From assembly GCF_964199755.1 (NCBI RefSeq), contig NC_133930.1, positions 57,751,962 through 57,815,961 on the forward strand: a stretch of 64,000 bases of DNA. Reading direction: 5' to 3'. The position numbers were made by a program, and so were the translations under genes. Under the pieces are notes generated by a model. It ran no database searches. It was not told where the DNA came from and saw nothing but the letters and a program-made list of their open reading frames with translations. This document shows positions 12,838 to 27,150 of this stretch, piece by piece. Source of the DNA: Larus michahellis. Taxonomy: Eukaryota; Chordata; Aves; Charadriiformes; Laridae. Within the stretch, counting starts at the first letter, position 1. Each line of letters starts with the position of its first letter.

Positions 12838-14178
12838 TGATATTTGAAAAGTCATGGCAGTCAGGTGAAGTCCCTGGTGACTGGAAAAAGGGAAACATCA
12901 GACCCATTTTTAAAAAGGGTAGAAAGGAGGACCCTGGGAACTACTGCCCTGTCAGCCTCACCTCTGTGCCTGGGAAGATCATGGAACAGATCCCCCTAGA
13001 AGCTATGCTAAGGCACATGGAGGACAGGGAGGTGATTCGAGACAACCAGCATGGCTTCACCAGGGGCAAGTCCTGTCTGACCAGCCTGGTGGCTTTCTAC
13101 AATGGGGTGACTGCAGCAGTGGACAAGGGAAGAGCAACGGATATCATCTATCTGGATTTCTGCAAGGCCTTTGCCATGGTCCACCGCAATATCCTTCTCT
13201 CTAAGTTGGAGAGATATGGATTTGATGGGTGGACTGTTCAGTGGATAAGGCTGGCTGGTCACATCCAGAGGGTTGTGGCCAATGGCTCAATGTACAGATG
13301 GAGAGAGGTTACAAGTGGTGTCCCTCAGGGATCCATACTGGGACCAGTGCTGTTCAACACCTTCATCAATGATTTAGGCAGTTGGACCAAGTGCACCCTC
13401 AGCAAGTTTGCCGATGACACCAAGATGAGTGGGGCAGTTGACAGGCCAGAGGGACAGGATGAGCTGGAGAGGTGGGCCCAAGCAAACCTTATGAAGTTCA
13501 ACAAGGCCAAATGCAAGGTCCTACACTTGGGTCGGGACAATCCTCGTTATCGATACAGGCTGGGGGATAACGTGAGAGAGACCAGCCCTGCGGAAAAGGA
13601 CTTGGGGGTACTGGTGGATGAGAAGATGGACATGAGCCAATGATGTGCACTTGCAGCCCAGAAGGCCAATCGCATCCTGGGCTGCATCAAAAGAACCATG
13701 GCCAGCAGATCGAGAGAGGTGATTCTTCCCCTCTCATGAGACCCCACCTGGAGTACTGTGTCCAGCTCTGGGACCCTCAGCGCAGGAAGGACATGGACCT
13801 GTTGGAGCAGGTCCAGAGGAGGGCCACAAAGATGATCAAAGGGCTGGAGCACCTCTCATATGAAGACAGGCTGAGAGAGTTGGGGTTGTTCAGACCAGAG
13901 AAGAGAAGGCTCTGGGGAAACATACAGCGGCCTTCCAGTACCTGAAGGGGGCCTACATGAAAGCTGGGGAGGGGCTGTTTGCAAAGGCATGTAGCGATAG
14001 GACGAGGATCAATGGTTTTAAACTAGAGCAGGGTGGGTTTAGGTTAGACATTAGGAAGAAGTTCTTTACAATGAGGGTGGTGAGACACTGGAACAGGTTG
14101 CCCAGAGAGGGGGTGGAGGCCTCATCCCTGGAGACATTCAAGGCCAGGCTTGATGAGGCTCTGAGCAATCTGATCTAG
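12838..14178 (+). pseudogene. CR1 ORF2 reverse transcriptase, broken
   Basis: The first segment, 12837-13643, is open for 268 codons. It shows [20 protein letters not shown] near residues 24-43, [10 protein letters not shown] near 71, motif [13 protein letters not shown] near 104-115 (the second conserved Asp of the AFD triplet is Ala), motif [12 protein letters not shown] near 160-170, and motif C FADDTK at 191-196. The frame ends at a TGA at 13641-13643, where CR1 normally reads Gln-Gln. A short deletion near 13732 (CTTCCCCTCTCATGAG) shifts the frame again. The C-terminal parts then reappear at 13640-13945 ([11 protein letters not shown]) and 13957-14178 ([14 protein letters not shown]). 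It is a dead copy. Confidence 0.9.
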
Positions 14179-14279
14179 TTGAAGACGTCCCTGCTTCCTG
14201 CAGGGGGGTTGGACTAGAGGACCTTTAAAGGTCCTTTGCAACCCAACACATTCTATGACTCTATGATTCTGTTCTATGA
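12838..14279 (+). mobile_element. CR1 LINE, 5'-truncated
   Basis: The plus-strand element starts abruptly in the ORF2 reverse transcriptase region ([16 protein letters not shown]) and ends with the CR1 3' terminus: GGTTGGACTAGAGGACC, then ACATTCTATGACTCTATGATTCT at about 14248-14270. It is the longest CR1 copy in the window. The substitutions and indels in its coding part make it older than the copy at 9456-10843. Confidence 0.93.
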
Positions 14280-17200
14280 AACTTGGGAGCAAGCTCCCAA
14301 TTTCTGCTTGCTTTCTGGGTTCTCAAGTGCAAGCAAGGAACAAAAGCTGATGTCTGCAGATGCCATGGCTGACTTCAGGTGGATTTCAGAGCTTGTTTCT
14401 GGTTCCCATTAGCTGTATAGGAAACCATCCATGGTGGGAAGAGTACTTCTGCCATAGGAAGCTGTGGAACACCTAGCCAATGGTGATGTATATAGCACAA
14501 AACTGAAGAGGGAAGGAGGACTATGAGCCTAATTTAAGGTGGCATAGAGTAAAATGATGAGCCTGAGGAGTTGAATCTGTATTTTGGGGACTAAGTGTAA
14601 AGTAAAGGAGGGTGGAAACGTGTGGGTCAGAGCTGGTGCAAAATCCAGCCAATCTTGATGGTATGTGTCGCCGTATCTTCTCTTATCACTGTAAGTATCC
14701 AAAATAACTTTGGAAGCCACTGCATGAGCAAATTTGCTTTTCTTGCTTATTCTTGGAAGATTGTCAGATACTGGGTAGGAAATGGTTGAACATATGCATT
14801 TACAGATTAGATTGGTACACTGAAACAGAATAAAGACTAGCTATTATCTCATGCAGATGAAGCAGTACTAGCAAAGTCTGTAAAGTCATGTGTGTGAATA
14901 CACACAGTTTTAGACAAACACAGGGTTACCTTTTCTTAGGTTCATTTCTAGTAGTAAAGTTTCTCCTAGTATGAAAGGGGAAGTTTTGTCTTTTTGCCCA
15001 CAAAAGACCTTTGTAACATTTTTGAATGATCTATTTGATTTGCTTTGCTAATCTTAGTTACGTCTCACTGCAGCCTTTTTATATTACCTACAATTTGCTC
15101 TCTGTTTTCTTGATGTGGAAGCCAACCCCTCTCTCCCATTTCTGTTGAAGGAAACATGATTCTTTTTAGTCAAACTCTCAATCCCTTGCTAGTTGACATC
15201 AGTGTTGTTTTATTAACATAAGTTGAAACATAGTGGTTCATGCAGGTTGATGAGGTAGCGCCATGTTTTCATGATTTTAATTTGTTTTCATTTAAAGACA
15301 GCAGGCTATAAGATACTTTTCAGAAATTTGCAGAACTGGATAATACCAAACCATTGCTCCCATACAATTAGATGAATAGGAAAAAGTGTTTTCTTTGCAA
15401 TTTGTTTTGACTTTTGAGTTATAGCAAAACCAAAACAAAATGGGTTTGAATTCACAGATAAAAAAGTTTAATGAAACATACAGAAACCTAAGCTTGCAAA
15501 TGTCTCATAGTTTTGGGAACTGATGAGGGTTCATATGCAGTATATGAGGGTTCAATATTTTGTATTTTGCAGCCTCATAAATGAAGCTGGCTACTCATTG
15601 GTTGTGATCAAAACTACCCTTCTTTTTAGTGCTAGCTGAACTCATCTGGCATTAAAGAGAAGAGCTGAATAAACACTGTTTCGTGAGAGCAAATATCTCC
15701 AGTCAGTGTTGACACATGTTTTCAAAATGAAGTTGAGCAGAACATTCTACCTCTGCCAGTATAGCATCTTCCTTACTGTGGATTTGCCTATTTACCTTTA
15801 AATTTAGTTTTTTAAAAGAAAGGCATATTTCTGCTGATTTTTTGAAGCCATTCAAAGCACCTACTCAGAAAATTGCTACTTTTAGAGGAAATTCTAGCAA
15901 ATTTCTAGTAGACTGGTATGAATAAATGTTACAATAATATAGTTTCAGTGCATATCTTTTTATTTACTTAGGTTTGTATAATGAGGGGGAAACATTTCTT
16001 GGTAAAGAATGTAATTGTGTATTCCACGTATCTTCAGTGCAGTAGGCACTGCAGGAAAGCAGCTCAGAGACAGAAAACGTAAGTCATCTGTATGCAATCA
16101 CAAACACCATATGGTTTTGCACGCTCTACCCACGTATCTACATAAACATGACTGTCGCTTGCAAAAGTATCAGAAAAAAAGAAGTTGTATATGTCCATGT
16201 ATTTATTTTTAGTCATCCCATTGTGTTTGAGTACCCTAACACATTAAAGATTTTAATTCTTTATCTCTTACTTTATTCAGCGAAGATGGAATATTCGGGA
16301 GAGGGTACAACTGAAAGAATCCAAATGTTTGACATTCCTCTAATGGGATGTGGGGCTGTTTGCTGAGCAAGCTAAATCACTGCAACAGCAACACCTTTCA
16401 GTTTGACTATGCCAGTGTTTTGGTGATGGCAAGTTCCAACGGAGCAAATTTTTGTGTTCGCATCCTTCCCTCTTTAAATGCATTTAGCACTAATCATATG
16501 ACAGCCTCAGTGCAGTACTTCTGTATTAATTTTTTGGGTTGCACATGCCATGTACTGGGCTGAAAGCATTTGGCTTTTTAAATTTTGTATGTGTAATCCC
16601 TCACTGTGTATTTTCTCCTGTGTAATCCTCTAAAAGGGTGATGAGCTGCTCTGAAAGCAGTCCTGTCATTACCCACTCCAGGGATACCAATGCTGGAGAA
16701 AGCAAGGGAAAACAGAAGAGGTGCCAGACTCCTGTGTCGGGGGTTGCAGGTGGTGTGCCTCTACTGAACATGAATGCTTGCATAAATCATAAATCTGCAA
16801 TGTTCTGCTCCAGCCAAAGCCAAGGGCAGAAGGTTTTATGACAACTTCTTTTGGGTAGATGTTGGTGGTGTTTTGCAAGCATAGCTGATGAAAAATTCAA
16901 AATAAGGCTACGTAAGTCATGGGATATGTATGAATACTATGTGAATGTAGTCTTTGTGACTCCTAACTTTCTCACACTGTTTATGCTCTCTCAAAGTGAA
17001 GCACTGCTGGTTTTGTTGTTTTTCTGGGTTGGTTTTATTGTTGTTTTTTACTTTTAACCGGGGTGCTTCTATAGCTCTTTGTTTTATTTACAGTTTAAAA
17101 AAATCTTTGTTATCTGCAAACATCTTTAACAAGCAGCAGAGCACATGGAAAAAAAAATCGTTGTCCTTTTGACAGATTTGTTCAGCTGTGCTTTTAACTC

Positions 17201-18774
17201 ATTTCCTGATTTATAATATTTCAGCCATCCTAGTCTATTTTTCTGTTAATTTCTCCTTAACCTAGTCTGATTCACTGAAGCTCCTTTACTTCACCTCCAT
17301 TTCTTCTTCTAATTCTCTTCAACTGGTTTTATTGTCTTTCTTCCATTTTAGGGAAGTTCTACTGCTGTGGCAGGCCTGTCATCCTCTGCCTGGATGCTGC
17401 TAGGGACCTCTTCATCCCTCCAGCCTTTGACAATGTTTCACTCCACCCTTACTCTTTGAAGAACAACTCAGCAACTCAGTCAAAGTTTCATGCTCTTTTG
17501 GCCCTTTACCTTCAGCATCTAACACCAGTGAGGAGGGATAATCTAACGGTCATAGACAGACGCTTACAGCTTCGGGTTGTCCTTTGTGATTTTTGTTATT
17601 TACTTTTTTTTTGTCATCTACTTGAGGAGGTCTTCATATAAAGCAAGGAACCACTGTCACCTAATAAGAGTAAGATCATGACGTGCAGCTAAGGAGTTGT
17701 GATTTCATACAGAGGAGGGCAGTGTTGTTCCTGCAGTAACCGCCACAGCAGACTATCCACAGGAGACAGTATGAGGTTCTACTCTAAGACATGTCTTTGT
17801 TTTCAAAACCTCATTTTTGAAAAGTTTTTACTATGTTCACCACATTTCCTGCTGTTATTTGGCTCCCCTGCTTCAAACCTGTCAAGTGAGCAGGAAGATA
17901 AAACCTGAGGATTTCCAGAGCATATTCATGTAGGTCTTTATCTAGGTGATTTTTAAACCATATTCTTTATTTCAATTATCATAAACATAAGCAGAAAAAA
18001 CGTTTTTTGGTGTTTTCTGAATGATTCTTTTCTCATTCTTGAAAAATAATGCTGGGAGAAAAGGTCGAAGTTGTGGTTTTGTTTTGTTGTGGAGTTGAGT
18101 TACAACCTGGCTAAGCAGCCAGCAGATCTAACTATACATACTGCAGTACATATCAGCTGCGGAGTCAAAACAAACACTCTTGTGAACTAAATCCTGGTAA
18201 ACCCAAAAGTATAAATGGGTTAAAAAAGAGACTAATGGAGAAGTTGCAACATAGGACCGTGTAGCCTGAGAGTGGCATTGCAGATGTCCCTTCCTGTGTG
18301 GTGGTACTACACAAGCCTGTTCATTTTTCAAGCTCAGCCCTAAAATAACATTTCAAGGCTTTTGCCAGCCACACAGCGGTCACATCCAAAACATCTCTTT
18401 GTTCTGGCCCTTGTGTGCTAGACTTAAACTGTGCCAGGCATCACGAGGCAGAGCACAGTATGGCATAAGGCAGTGGTGCCTATGAGCGTGCTAGGGGTTA
18501 AACACCTCGCAGGGCTGTGCTTGAGCCTCTTTCTCGATTCTGCTTATTTACTAATATACGTTGCCTAAAGACCCGTTTACTGCTGTTTCTTTAACAAAGA
18601 ATCCTCCTAATCTGTTCAGCACTGACACAAGCCTGGGTACCTGGTAGTTACTGGCCTGTTCTGAACTGGCCCACCAAATGAAGAAGCTATAGTTGCCCAG
18701 TCTATAGAAGCTTGGGCAAAACAGAGCAGAAGTTGTATTCATATCAAGAATTCTGGTTGTTTCTATTTGATCAT

Positions 18775-18870
18775 ACACACACACACATTCATATATCATC
18801 ATATATATGCATAATATTTATTAAATATTTCATAGAGTGTTTATAGTGTATAAAATATGTATGTATATAC
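18775..18870. repeat. (AC)n microsatellite with adjoining AT-rich tract
   Basis: Six and a half AC units (18775-18787) are followed by ATATATC/ATATATG-type low-complexity sequence to about 18870. Confidence 0.8.
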
Positions 18871-20030
18871 AGGGCAAATTAACTTTTTCATTTGAATGCT
18901 TGGCCTTTTTTTTAACTTCTAGACTATGACATCTGTGTAGAAGGGATTGTATTGCAAGCACAGTTCTGACCTATAACATACAACCTTTCATGGTGCCTTG
19001 GACTCCAAGAGAAGGAAAGTTTCTGCAGATGGGAAGGAGACCTGGCTTTGCTGTACTTTTCTTCTGTTAAACCAGACTAGGACAGACATACAAACAGTGT
19101 TTTGGCACAGAAAAAAAATATCTAGTCCTTAAAGTGTCACTCTGGTTTAATTAAGACACTGCTAAATGGAATGATAACCTATTCATGTGATTACTTCTGA
19201 TGCTAAAGATACTGTTAATGCTTTCATATCTGAGGAGGGATATAGTAAGAAAAATGTAGAATTACTGTTTTTCTGCTTGTTTCTGTGCATACTTTGCATA
19301 GTGGCCGTATGCTTTTGGGGTACCGGAAAGCATTGCAGCAGGAATTTCAGATTTAATTTTTCCCAATATATGGACTTGACCCTAATTAATTCGCTAGTTA
19401 AATAAAGGAACTCTTGCCAAAGTTACATGGCAAATTGTGGTTACTTTCTGGGCATTTGGCACTTGATGAAACATAACCACACATTTTCTTTTCATTTATA
19501 TCTTCAAGTTGAATGTTTGAGCCATAGTAATGAGACAGACCGCAGGCTGTCAGCTTCAATAGAGTTAATGTGCTGTTGCTATTCTCAGTAGTGCATTCTG
19601 ACAAGAAAACCCATCGTGCATTTACTTTAAAGAAATGCTGGTATCTTGCTTGTTTGAAGGTCATTTTGACCTCCCTAGAACACTTACTGGGCAAAAGCCA
19701 AATGTGTGTATTGTCTGCCAGGAAACACATGGGCCAAAAAGACTCAGTCCACAGCAGTATCTGACATTTGCTAATAGGACACCCAACCGTCACCTGTATT
19801 TTCTAGCCCTTCACACGACCATTCAGAACTTACAACTTCTGACAATTTGGAAATGCGCACAAACTATTTTACTCTTTTATTTCTGCTTCTTCACGTGGAT
19901 ATGTTTCTAGGTATTCACTCCGGAACCCACACAGGCTGAAATCCTGGCTCAGGAAAGTCGAAATGGCTGGTGACCACAAGAAGACCAGCATTTCCCCCAA
20001 ATTCTGCCTGATGGAGGTTAAACATTTTTT

Positions 20031-20063
20031 GTGTGTGTATATATACGTGTTTATTTATATATG
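20031..20063. repeat. TG/TA low-complexity repeat
   Basis: GTGTGTGTATATATACGTG is followed by TTTATTTATATATG. It is a short compound microsatellite. Confidence 0.75.
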
Positions 20064-22021
20064 AATGAAAGATAAAACAGATTTATTTTTCTTCATGAGG
20101 AAGGAATCTGTAGCCTTGTCCTTGAGAAAAGTCACTGAAAAGTGTAGTACCCAATAAACTCCAGAGGATGATGCTTTCACACCATTTTAGACTACTTGAG
20201 CAAAAGAGACTCCATCTTTGTTTACGAAAGGATTGTTGTAATTTAACCTAGGGGGAAGAGGTGGATACCTGAACAGATCTCTAGGTTAAGGATCATCTTA
20301 ATCTTAATAGCCAAGGAAGATCTCAATTGCCAAGCATTTTGCTAATGTGGACTTTTTTTTTTTTTCCCCCAAAATTGGTTTTACTATTGCAAACACAAGT
20401 TTTAAAGTCAATGTACTACCTTGTCCCTAGGTCTTGGCTAGTAATAAAGATACATCTGGGAGATCTGTCATACACAAATATCCCTCCTAAAAATCTCTGT
20501 GCCTACAGAGCCTAAAAACTAGGCCTTTGGGCAAATGCTCCTCAGTGCTCTCGGGCATCCAGATGGTAACAGTTCATGTCTCCACATGATGGCACTGGAT
20601 GTCAGGGGACCACAGGGTCTAGCCCTGTGAGGAATAAATGACTTTCATTAACCAGCAGTAAGGAGATACATGACACATGACAAATAAATGCTAACCATGC
20701 TTTAAAAACATGAGATCTCCTGGTCAGTTATGAATCTGAACAGAAGAGCTCAGTAACGGTAATGAAAAAGTACATTTAGCTTCTTTTAATGTTAGCAGTG
20801 TAGTAACTTCTGTCTAAGAGTTTGTTATGTTTCAAAAATTGTGTCCCACTGGAAGTGTTGCCCCTGAAACAATACCTTGAAGAAAACCCGGGTACCTCCA
20901 CCCTCTCCTGTAGCTAGGAACCAAGGCCAACCACTTGTAAAAAGTACTCTTGCAGTTTGAAGGGAATGTAGTAAAATCCTATGGAATGTTTCTCTTAAAT
21001 TGTTTAGAAATGCTCAGAGAGCAAGTTTTGGTCAAAAGAGACATGAAAATACTGAAAGTATTTAGGGAGATAATTTTAATCTGGTCATGGAGGTCTTACA
21101 AGTAAAACTGGCTATTCAGTCAGTTTTGCTTTGTAGCTAAACAAACCAAAAAACTCTAATTACAAAATCAAGAAGATCATTCCGCCAAGGTGATATAGCT
21201 TCCCATCTGCAGGAAATCTCCCAATCTCTTATCCTTCCTTGTGTGAGGGAATCTTTTCCTGGAGCTGTTTCTTTAATTGAAACATTCAGTTCTTTTCAAG
21301 GCCTCAGAAGTGGCTTTGCTTCTTTTTTTCTTCTTGGACTTTTTTTTTTTGGTGGTGGGGGAACGTAGGGGGGAGTTTATCATGTAGTTACAAATGAATC
21401 TAAACACACGGGATCAACAGTGGTAGATAGGTATTTTTAAATTAAAGAACTTAATTAAAACTAGCTAGTTTTAATGTCCCTCTCTATTTCGCATTTAACC
21501 CACTCCAAAGTACAACCTCATAGATCCTTAAGTAGTTTAAATGCATATAAAATCAAGGAAGCATAACTAATCTACAACAACTGAGTATTTAGCCCATTGT
21601 TTCAGGCTTCTGGAGAAAGTACTGGAATAATGCTTATTTACTGGAAGGTCTTAAATAGAGGCTGTAACCGATAATAGTAGCCTATTACTTCCACTAGCTG
21701 TATTTATCAGTATCACTTCGCTCTTTTCCAACTCTGAACCCAAACTGCTATGACAATGTTAGCCTCGCTACATTGACAGTACTTCACCTGTAAGCCAAAT
21801 AATACATAAAAATTTACAAAACTCTTCTCTCTCATAAATACAGACTTTCTTTTCTTAGATTTTGAACTAGATGGAAAAGAAAATATCATCAGCTTTCAGT
21901 ATTTCTAAGAAATACGTTTGGGAAAAAGCAAGTCTATTTAGTATCTCAGTGTTGTGGCTGTTTGCAGACATTTAAGTAGTGTGCATTTGGCTTACAGATA
22001 GCCCATTCATTTCACTTGACC

Positions 22022-22561
22022 AGATGTCAAGGTCGAGGGGGGTGATTCTCCCCCTCTACTCTGCTCTGGTGAGACCCCACCTGGAGTAGTGCATCCAGCT
22101 CTGGAAGATGATCAACCATGAACATGACCAGGGGCTGGAGCACCTCTCCTATGAAGACAGGCTGACAGAGTTGGGGTTGTTCACCGGAAAAGAGAAGACT
22201 TCAGGGAGATCTTATAGCGGCCTTCCAGTACCTAAATGGGGCCTACAGGAAAGATGAGGATGGACTCTTTATCAGGGAGTGGAGCAATAGGTTTTAAACT
22301 GAAAGAGGGTAGATTTTTATTTGATGTTAGGAAGAAATTCTTTACTGTGGGGGTGGCGAGACACTGGAACAGGTTGCCCAGGGAAGCTGTAGATGCCCCA
22401 TCCCTGGAAGTGTTCAAGGCTGGCTGGATGGGGCTTTCAGCAACCTGGTCTAGTGGGAGGTGTCCCTGCCTTCCAGAAGACCTTCCAGTAAATAAGCAGG
22501 GGGGTTGGAACTAGGTGATCTTTATTGCTGCTTCCAACTCTAACCATTCTATGATTCTATG
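22022..22561 (+). mobile_element. CR1 LINE 3' fragment with internal deletion
   Basis: The plus-strand fragment starts at the coding sequence for the RPHLEY region (GTGATTCTCCCCCTCTACTC near 22041) and ends with ACCATTCTATGATTCTATG at 22543-22561. Relative to other copies, a block after CCAGCTCTGG (about 22103) is missing or rearranged, so the sequence jumps to GAAGATGATCAACC. A short open frame, 22236-22514, carries the C-terminal [19 protein letters not shown] segment and is not functional. Confidence 0.9.
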
Positions 22562-23083
22562 TATCTGGTAGTGTTATTCAGACCTTAGTCATCAGCCTAG
22601 GCTAATTATTTCTTTATTAATCCAGAAGTAAATGTCAGGTTATTTTTTGCTCCTATTAACCCCATGTCTATTCCTGCTCAGGAATGTACACTTTGATACA
22701 AAGCTTCCACTTCCTTCAGTGTGGACTGGGACTCTTGGGAAACAACACAAAAATGAGTGTTTCAGACACTATCTGTGGCATTTACTCCCATCCTGTCACA
22801 GTTGTGGAAATATAAGTTATGGTTAACAAACAGTCACAATACAGTCATTGAACAAGAGGAAACACCTGGATCCAAGCACAGCCGGCAAGGAAACATGCGG
22901 CTCTTGTCCATTCCAGACAAATGCTGAAAGGCTGCTTGATCCCAGAGTGGTTGTGAGGAAACACTATTCCTATCATCATCCCTACAGGAAACGTGCCAGT
23001 GATCATGTACTTGAGACCAGATCTCTCCAGAGGGAGCACCCATGCCCAACACACACACTTTAATTACATGCCAGATTGGGGGC

Positions 23084-23104
23084 TTTATTTATTTATTTAT
23101 TTTA
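23084..23104. repeat. (TTTA)n microsatellite
   Basis: About five TTTA units in an AT-rich context. Confidence 0.85.
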
Positions 23105-26100
23105 AAATCTATTTTTTAGATGTGTGTCCTTGGTGGCATGCAGAAAAAGGGGAGCTGCAGGGAGGATGGGAGTCACATCCTACCCCATTGCGTTTCTTCA
23201 AGTGTCAGAATTTCATGTTGTCTTGAATAAGTATGAAAACCAAATAGACTGAAACTCTCCACAGAGGGAAGTTCTGAGAGAAAAATACACTTTCCAGCAA
23301 TCTTCCAAAATAAAAGTAAGTAAAATAAATGAAGACAGATGAATTTTGCCCTAAATTTTCTATTTTGATAGCATTTTGTGCCATGAGTTAAGTGACTCAC
23401 CCTACTGCTGGTTATATAGCTATACTAACAAACCTGGATAAGCCCTGTCTTACATACTTTCCTTCAGCCCAGAAACAATTTTACAAAGAAGTCGTCCTAC
23501 TCCCTTTTGGATACTTCTTCACAGTTGTCATTAGAAATTGAGTATCATGGCTCCTATAAGTACAAGTAAGAAATGCTAAAAACCCTAGTAATAGTATTCC
23601 AATACTTTGAAATAGGGACATATGAAGATGAAATAGTTTTAACAGGATTTTAAAACAAAAGGAACCAATATGCAACCCCAAAATATCTATATTTACCGTC
23701 TTCACATTGCAGAATTTTTGATCTCTCATTCATTGATTGCAGTCACGAGTATAACATTAGAATGCACTAATCTGCATCTCATCTTAAACTTTATGTTAGC
23801 TTACTTTTAACATACTAAAATTAGGACAATCTGAATTTCAACCAATTTCGTAGGTAAAACTGGAAAAATCAGACTAATTGGTTCATTAAGCACCTAGGAT
23901 TGACTGGGGGAACTAGAGAGGATGGTTCTCTCCTAATACTAAAGTTCTGCTTACGTTTCTATATTAAATTAGAATCATGTTTTCCTCCAGTCATCTTGTG
24001 TTTTGCCGGAGCTGCATGGACTTTCTGAGGAAGCAGCAAATAATGAAAAATCAGTGTAGCAACTGACAAGACTTATTGTGCAGCTTTTTCTGATTGCTTG
24101 TTTAACATTTTTCTACACAAATATCAGTAAGGATTTAATTGGTTAATTTTATTATCCATGTAAACATCTGAGCTGTCTTTTGATGCTGGGCTCACCTGTA
24201 ACCAACAATGGTTCATGGGACTCAGAGGCACATCTGTGGTCTCTAGAGATGGATAGCCATAAAAAGGGACACCAAGAACCTAAAGTGCTTTAAGTCATTA
24301 TCTGGAGTACTTGTGTGTACTCCTGTGATCAGATACATACTTCCAGGTCTTTTCTTTCATTTGTTAGTCAATTCTCAGCTTCAAACAGAAGTTTTCGATT
24401 TGTCCCTGTATGCATACCGGGGTCTCTATGGTAAAATTAAATCCCATTTCAGTTACTTGTGTCCTAAAGTTTTCTCACTTCTTACATGACATCTTGTTCT
24501 CTCTTCACAAATATCTTTGTGCTCTGCCTCTCCGATTTTTTTTATAAGTTCTATTTTATAAGTGTATTTCATATTTTTGTGTTCTTACTGTCTCTCATAT
24601 ACGGACTGGAGAGGAAATGCTACTAGTACTAGCATGCTCAGTTATTGCCAGAGCTAATATCCAGTTTTATTCTTACCAAACATTATGCCAGCAAAAGGCC
24701 ATTGTACTTAAACTTGCCTTTGCTAAGGGCATAATCTGGAAACAAAAAATAACTTTACGTTGTTTCTTAGCTCTTCTTCCAGATCTATCAGCTTAGTTTA
24801 AGTGACTTAAGGACTCAGGTATGGTCCATCCTTTGAGACGATAAAACTTACCAACAACTGTCTCTCAAGGATCTGAACACAGAGCAACCTACTGACTTCA
24901 TCCTGTTGTCCTACTTTTGGAGAGAAGGAGAGAATGACTCCTCCAAGGAGAGAATGACTTCCCTTGGAGACAACCAGAATCTTCTCTTCTTTGTCTATCC
25001 CCTACTTAAGCTTGACATATTCTTCCCTAACACCAAGGGTTTAACAATGTCATTTTTCTGAAGGCCATTCTGTGTTGCAGTCTCTCTTGTGCCTTTGCCT
25101 GCCCAGTTCCTCTTTTCTTGAGCCCAAATCCCTGTTTTGTCAATATTTGCTCCCTTGATGCAGAGTTTTCTGTCAGTTGCTCCTCCTTTCTTAGAGGAGC
25201 AGCAAACCTGTTTCCCTGCTTTGCTTGTTCTTTTATTTTTCTTTGACTTTGTGATCAGGTTTCTCTCAAAAGTTAGTTTCCCTGTTTATTGCTATGCACT
25301 GAACCAGGAGCTGTCTGCAGATGAGAGGATGCCTGTGTAGTTAAGTTTCATCATTTTCTCTGTCACCTCTTCAAGCTCATATCTAGTTTACTATTGTCTC
25401 CAACTATATCCGTGGTTACACTTGAAGATTGACATATGTCCTGCAGGATCTGCATCCAATTAACCTCTTTGTCTTGTGCTGCCTTAGCTGGGCTTTTTGT
25501 CCCTAACTCCCAAGAAATGACAACATTTTCTTTAAAGATAGTACTCTTCTGGAAGTACACTTTCAAAGTCGTATTGGACGAGACTATAAGTTATTTTCTT
25601 TTATATTGTTACTTTTGGTGATAAGAACACTGGGAAAACAGAGAACCTATCCACAGATGTCTAGTGGATATCTTAGCAGAAAACTCACTGCCTTTTTCAC
25701 CACAGCATTACAACTGCATCTTGAAGTCAGTCATTCACAGATTCAGGGGTTCATGGTAAGTGGTATGCAGCTTTTGTTTAAACATAAAACTATAAGGGAC
25801 ATCTGACGTGGAGTTCAAAGCACTTCCAAACAAAATTAATCTGCAGAAGCAGTTTCACAATATGGTGTCTGGGTAAGGACAGCAATGACGGTGGTTTATG
25901 ATACTGCTCTTCTGAAAACAAACTGAGCCCGAGGACTGCCAAATTAGATTAAGGTGCAAAGAGAAGCTCTCATAATAAGGTTGTGTGGTTTCCCTCTGTG
26001 TGAGTCAGAACACCACTTGAGAGCCTCCAGCTACTCAAAAACTCGCCTGCTTTTCTTTCTCAGCAAGCTAAGACAATGCTGCCAACTCCTGCAATTTAAT

Positions 26101-26260
26101 TATGGCTATTTGAATGTTTTACTTAAAGCCTGGTTCCTACTGGCATGTGAACATGTGAGAACTTCAGCTTCCACTTAGAGAAAAATGAAGATTCTAGCCA
26201 TCGAAATGCAGAAATTAGCACGCAAGCGGGATCCAAATATACCCAACTGGCTCACAAAAT

Positions 26261-26291
26261 GAAGAAGGAGGAGGATGAGGAGGAGAAGAAG
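26261..26291. repeat. Purine-rich GAG/GAA low-complexity repeat
   Basis: An uninterrupted purine run except for one T, with a triplet-like GAAGAAGGAGGAGGATGAGG pattern. I see no flanking frame that would make it a coding acidic tract. Confidence 0.75.
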
Positions 26292-27150
26292 CATTCTCTA
26301 TTGAATGTTAGACAAACATCTGCCAGAATAATTTTGGTGTAATTGGTTTTGCCTTAGGAAAATCTCATGTTGGCTTCAAATAATGGGACTGAAAAAACAT
26401 CAGTTTCAAGTTTTGTTTGTAATTACAAGAATAGGCTGTGAATGGGACAATGAGATTTGCACCCCTATTTTTGTATTTTAATGAAGACCTCATTTTGGTA
26501 TTTTTAGTGAAAAAATATGAAAGCTTTTTTGAGAATTTTCAGAGAAATGCATTTCACTGGAAAATGCAGTGTCTGCAGGATCAAAATTCTTTGCAGGAAA
26601 CCAAATTGTCCTGAAATAAAAGCAAATTCAGAGACATTTGGTGTATTTTATTACACAATTTTAGAGTTCCTCATTATAAATACCTGTGAAAACAGAGTCT
26701 CCTTCCCTTCTTACTGCAGTGGCCTTCTCTCTGTAACATTTTGCTAAGATCACGTGCAGAAAAATGAAATAGTTCAACTCTAACAAGAAACCTGCACAGC
26801 AGGTTTTTCTGAACTGGAACTGAAAAACAATCAAAGAGGCTGTAATAATATGCCCTCTCCATTGTGATGAAGAATCGGGTGAAACTTAAAGATACTAAAT
26901 TTAAGGCAAAGTGAAAATATTTATGTGAGCAGTTAGAAGTCACTGAAATAAAAGTCACTTAGGCAGGAAACATAGCAGAATAAACAAGAGAAACAGATGA
27001 TTTTGCAGCTGTTCTCAGTATCTACAATTATTGCAGCCATGGCAAAGCATGTATTTCATGGTGTAAGGGCATTCATTGCCTTGCTAAAAAGCAAGGAGTT
27101 TTAAAGTTTAGGTGAAGTGCAGCCTGTGCAGAAGCTGTACTAGCTCCCTC

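Larger units (their letters stand above)
14280..22021. other. Intergenic, no gene proven
   Basis: About 7.7 kb of AT-rich sequence. It contains an (AC)n run at 18775-18787 followed by AT-rich sequence to about 18870, and a TG/TA-rich run at 20031-20063. A pyrimidine-rich tract ending in CCATTTTAG at 17343-17351 resembles a splice acceptor, but no good donor or conserved reading frame follows it. Open frames of 60-131 codons are scattered on both strands, the longest at 19398-19793 (-). None is recognisable. Confidence 0.5.

Noticed and set aside
17343..17530. Possible exon after a good pyrimidine tract and acceptor at 17351
   Set aside because: The reading frames close quickly and the only donor-like site (CCA|GTGAGG near 17527) is weak.
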